From assembly GCF_014058705.1 (NCBI RefSeq), contig NZ_CP059692.1:124001-188000 (forward strand): 64,000 nucleotides of DNA, in the 5' to 3' direction. A program made the translations under genes and the position numbers. The notes beneath the pieces were generated by a model that saw only the letters and a program-made list of their open reading frames with translations, was not told the DNA's origin and ran no database searches. Position 1 is the first letter of the stretch. Each line of letters begins with the position of its first letter. The DNA is from Aureimonas mangrovi. GTDB lineage: Bacteria > Pseudomonadota > Alphaproteobacteria > Rhizobiales > Rhizobiaceae. This document shows positions 63,756 to 64,000 of the stretch, piece by piece.

Positions 63756-64000
63756 ATGAAGCTGACCGCAAAGATCGTCCTCGCGACGGCCGCCATCACC
63801 TGCGCCTTCAACGCACCGTTCACTACCGCCGCGCAGGCCGACCCCGTCATCGTGCGGACCATCTCCGGTCCTGCTTCCTGGTACGGCCCCGGCTTTCAGG
63901 GCCGCAAGACCGCCAATGGCGAGCGCTTCGACATGAACGAACTCACGGCCGCGCATCGCTCGCTGCCCTTCGGCACCAAGGTGCGTGTGACCTGCCGCAA
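63756..64000 (+). CDS. rlpA: Septal-ring lytic transglycosylase, RlpA family (3' end outside window)
   Basis: The first 81 residues are present. A signal peptide ([18 protein letters not shown], cleaved after TTAAQA) is followed by the start of the double-psi beta-barrel, [20 protein letters not shown] then [20 protein letters not shown], the RlpA signature with the catalytic Glu and Asp region. RlpA degrades denuded glycan strands at the septum. ATG 63756 starts the signal peptide; an in-frame ATG at 63666 is possible but unlikely. Confidence 0.9.
   Translation, partial: MKLTAKIVLATAAITCAFNAPFTTAAQADPVIVRTISGPASWYGPGFQGRKTANGERFDMNELTAAHRSLPFGTKVRVTCR

Overview
The window looks like chromosome of an alphaproteobacterium of the order Hyphomicrobiales (Rhizobiales). 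The basis is very high GC, strongly GC-biased third codon positions, and family content typical of that order: an LpiA/AcvB pair, a FzlA-like division protein next to uppP and queG, UDP-sulfoquinovose synthase, GlxA and IclR regulators, malate synthase G, a RimK/RLAN ligase beside a GNAT-C39 fusion, and palindromic intergenic repeats of rhizobial style. A genus cannot be fixed from the sequence alone; an Aurantimonadaceae-like organism is a guess.

Layout. 1-7 kb: end of a lytic transglycosylase gene, a catalase-like/GST pair, a 5'-nucleotidase and malate synthase G. 7-13 kb: phosphonate importer phnDCEE, then sqdB and a divergent GT4 glycosyltransferase, which together suggest adaptation to phosphate scarcity. 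13-17.3 kb: a GlxA regulator and a ProVWX-type betaine/choline importer. 17.5-25 kb: ribosomal protein S21, a GMC oxidoreductase, a hydrolase-metNIQ operon, a GNAT enzyme and a short RNase D. 25-35.6 kb: a catabolic cluster of a D-serine dehydratase/D-threonine aldolase-like PLP enzyme, RidA, IclR, an M81 (MlrC-like) enzyme, a dipeptide-type ABC importer, a serine dehydratase with a large internal deletion, and a DUF3830 protein. A plausible reading is import of peptides or derivatives carrying serine or hydroxy-amino acids, hydrolysis, deamination to 2-aminoacrylate, and RidA clean-up.

35.9-49.2 kb is a mobile island of 13.25 kb, bounded by a perfect 75-bp direct repeat whose right copy contains the 3' end of an intact tRNA-Leu(CAG). 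It carries two tyrosine recombinases, an excisionase-like HTH protein, an XRE repressor, a serine resolvase with an iterated upstream motif, a PrtN-type activator, an AbiJ-like defence candidate at one end, an RNase HI, a ParB-like protein, several unrecognised genes, and one 824-residue podovirus-type internal virion protein ending in a GH104-like muramidase. No capsid, portal, terminase or tail genes are visible. It may be a phage satellite or a defence-carrying remnant, and it is the most interesting part of the window.

49.4-64 kb returns to core genes: NDUFA9-like reductase, uppP, FzlA-like protein, queG, a small repeat protein, an SDR protein, a RimK-like ligase with a GNAT-C39 fusion, the acvB/lpiA lysyl-phosphatidylglycerol operon, an MBL-fold lipoprotein, a SleB-type wall hydrolase and the start of an RlpA gene.
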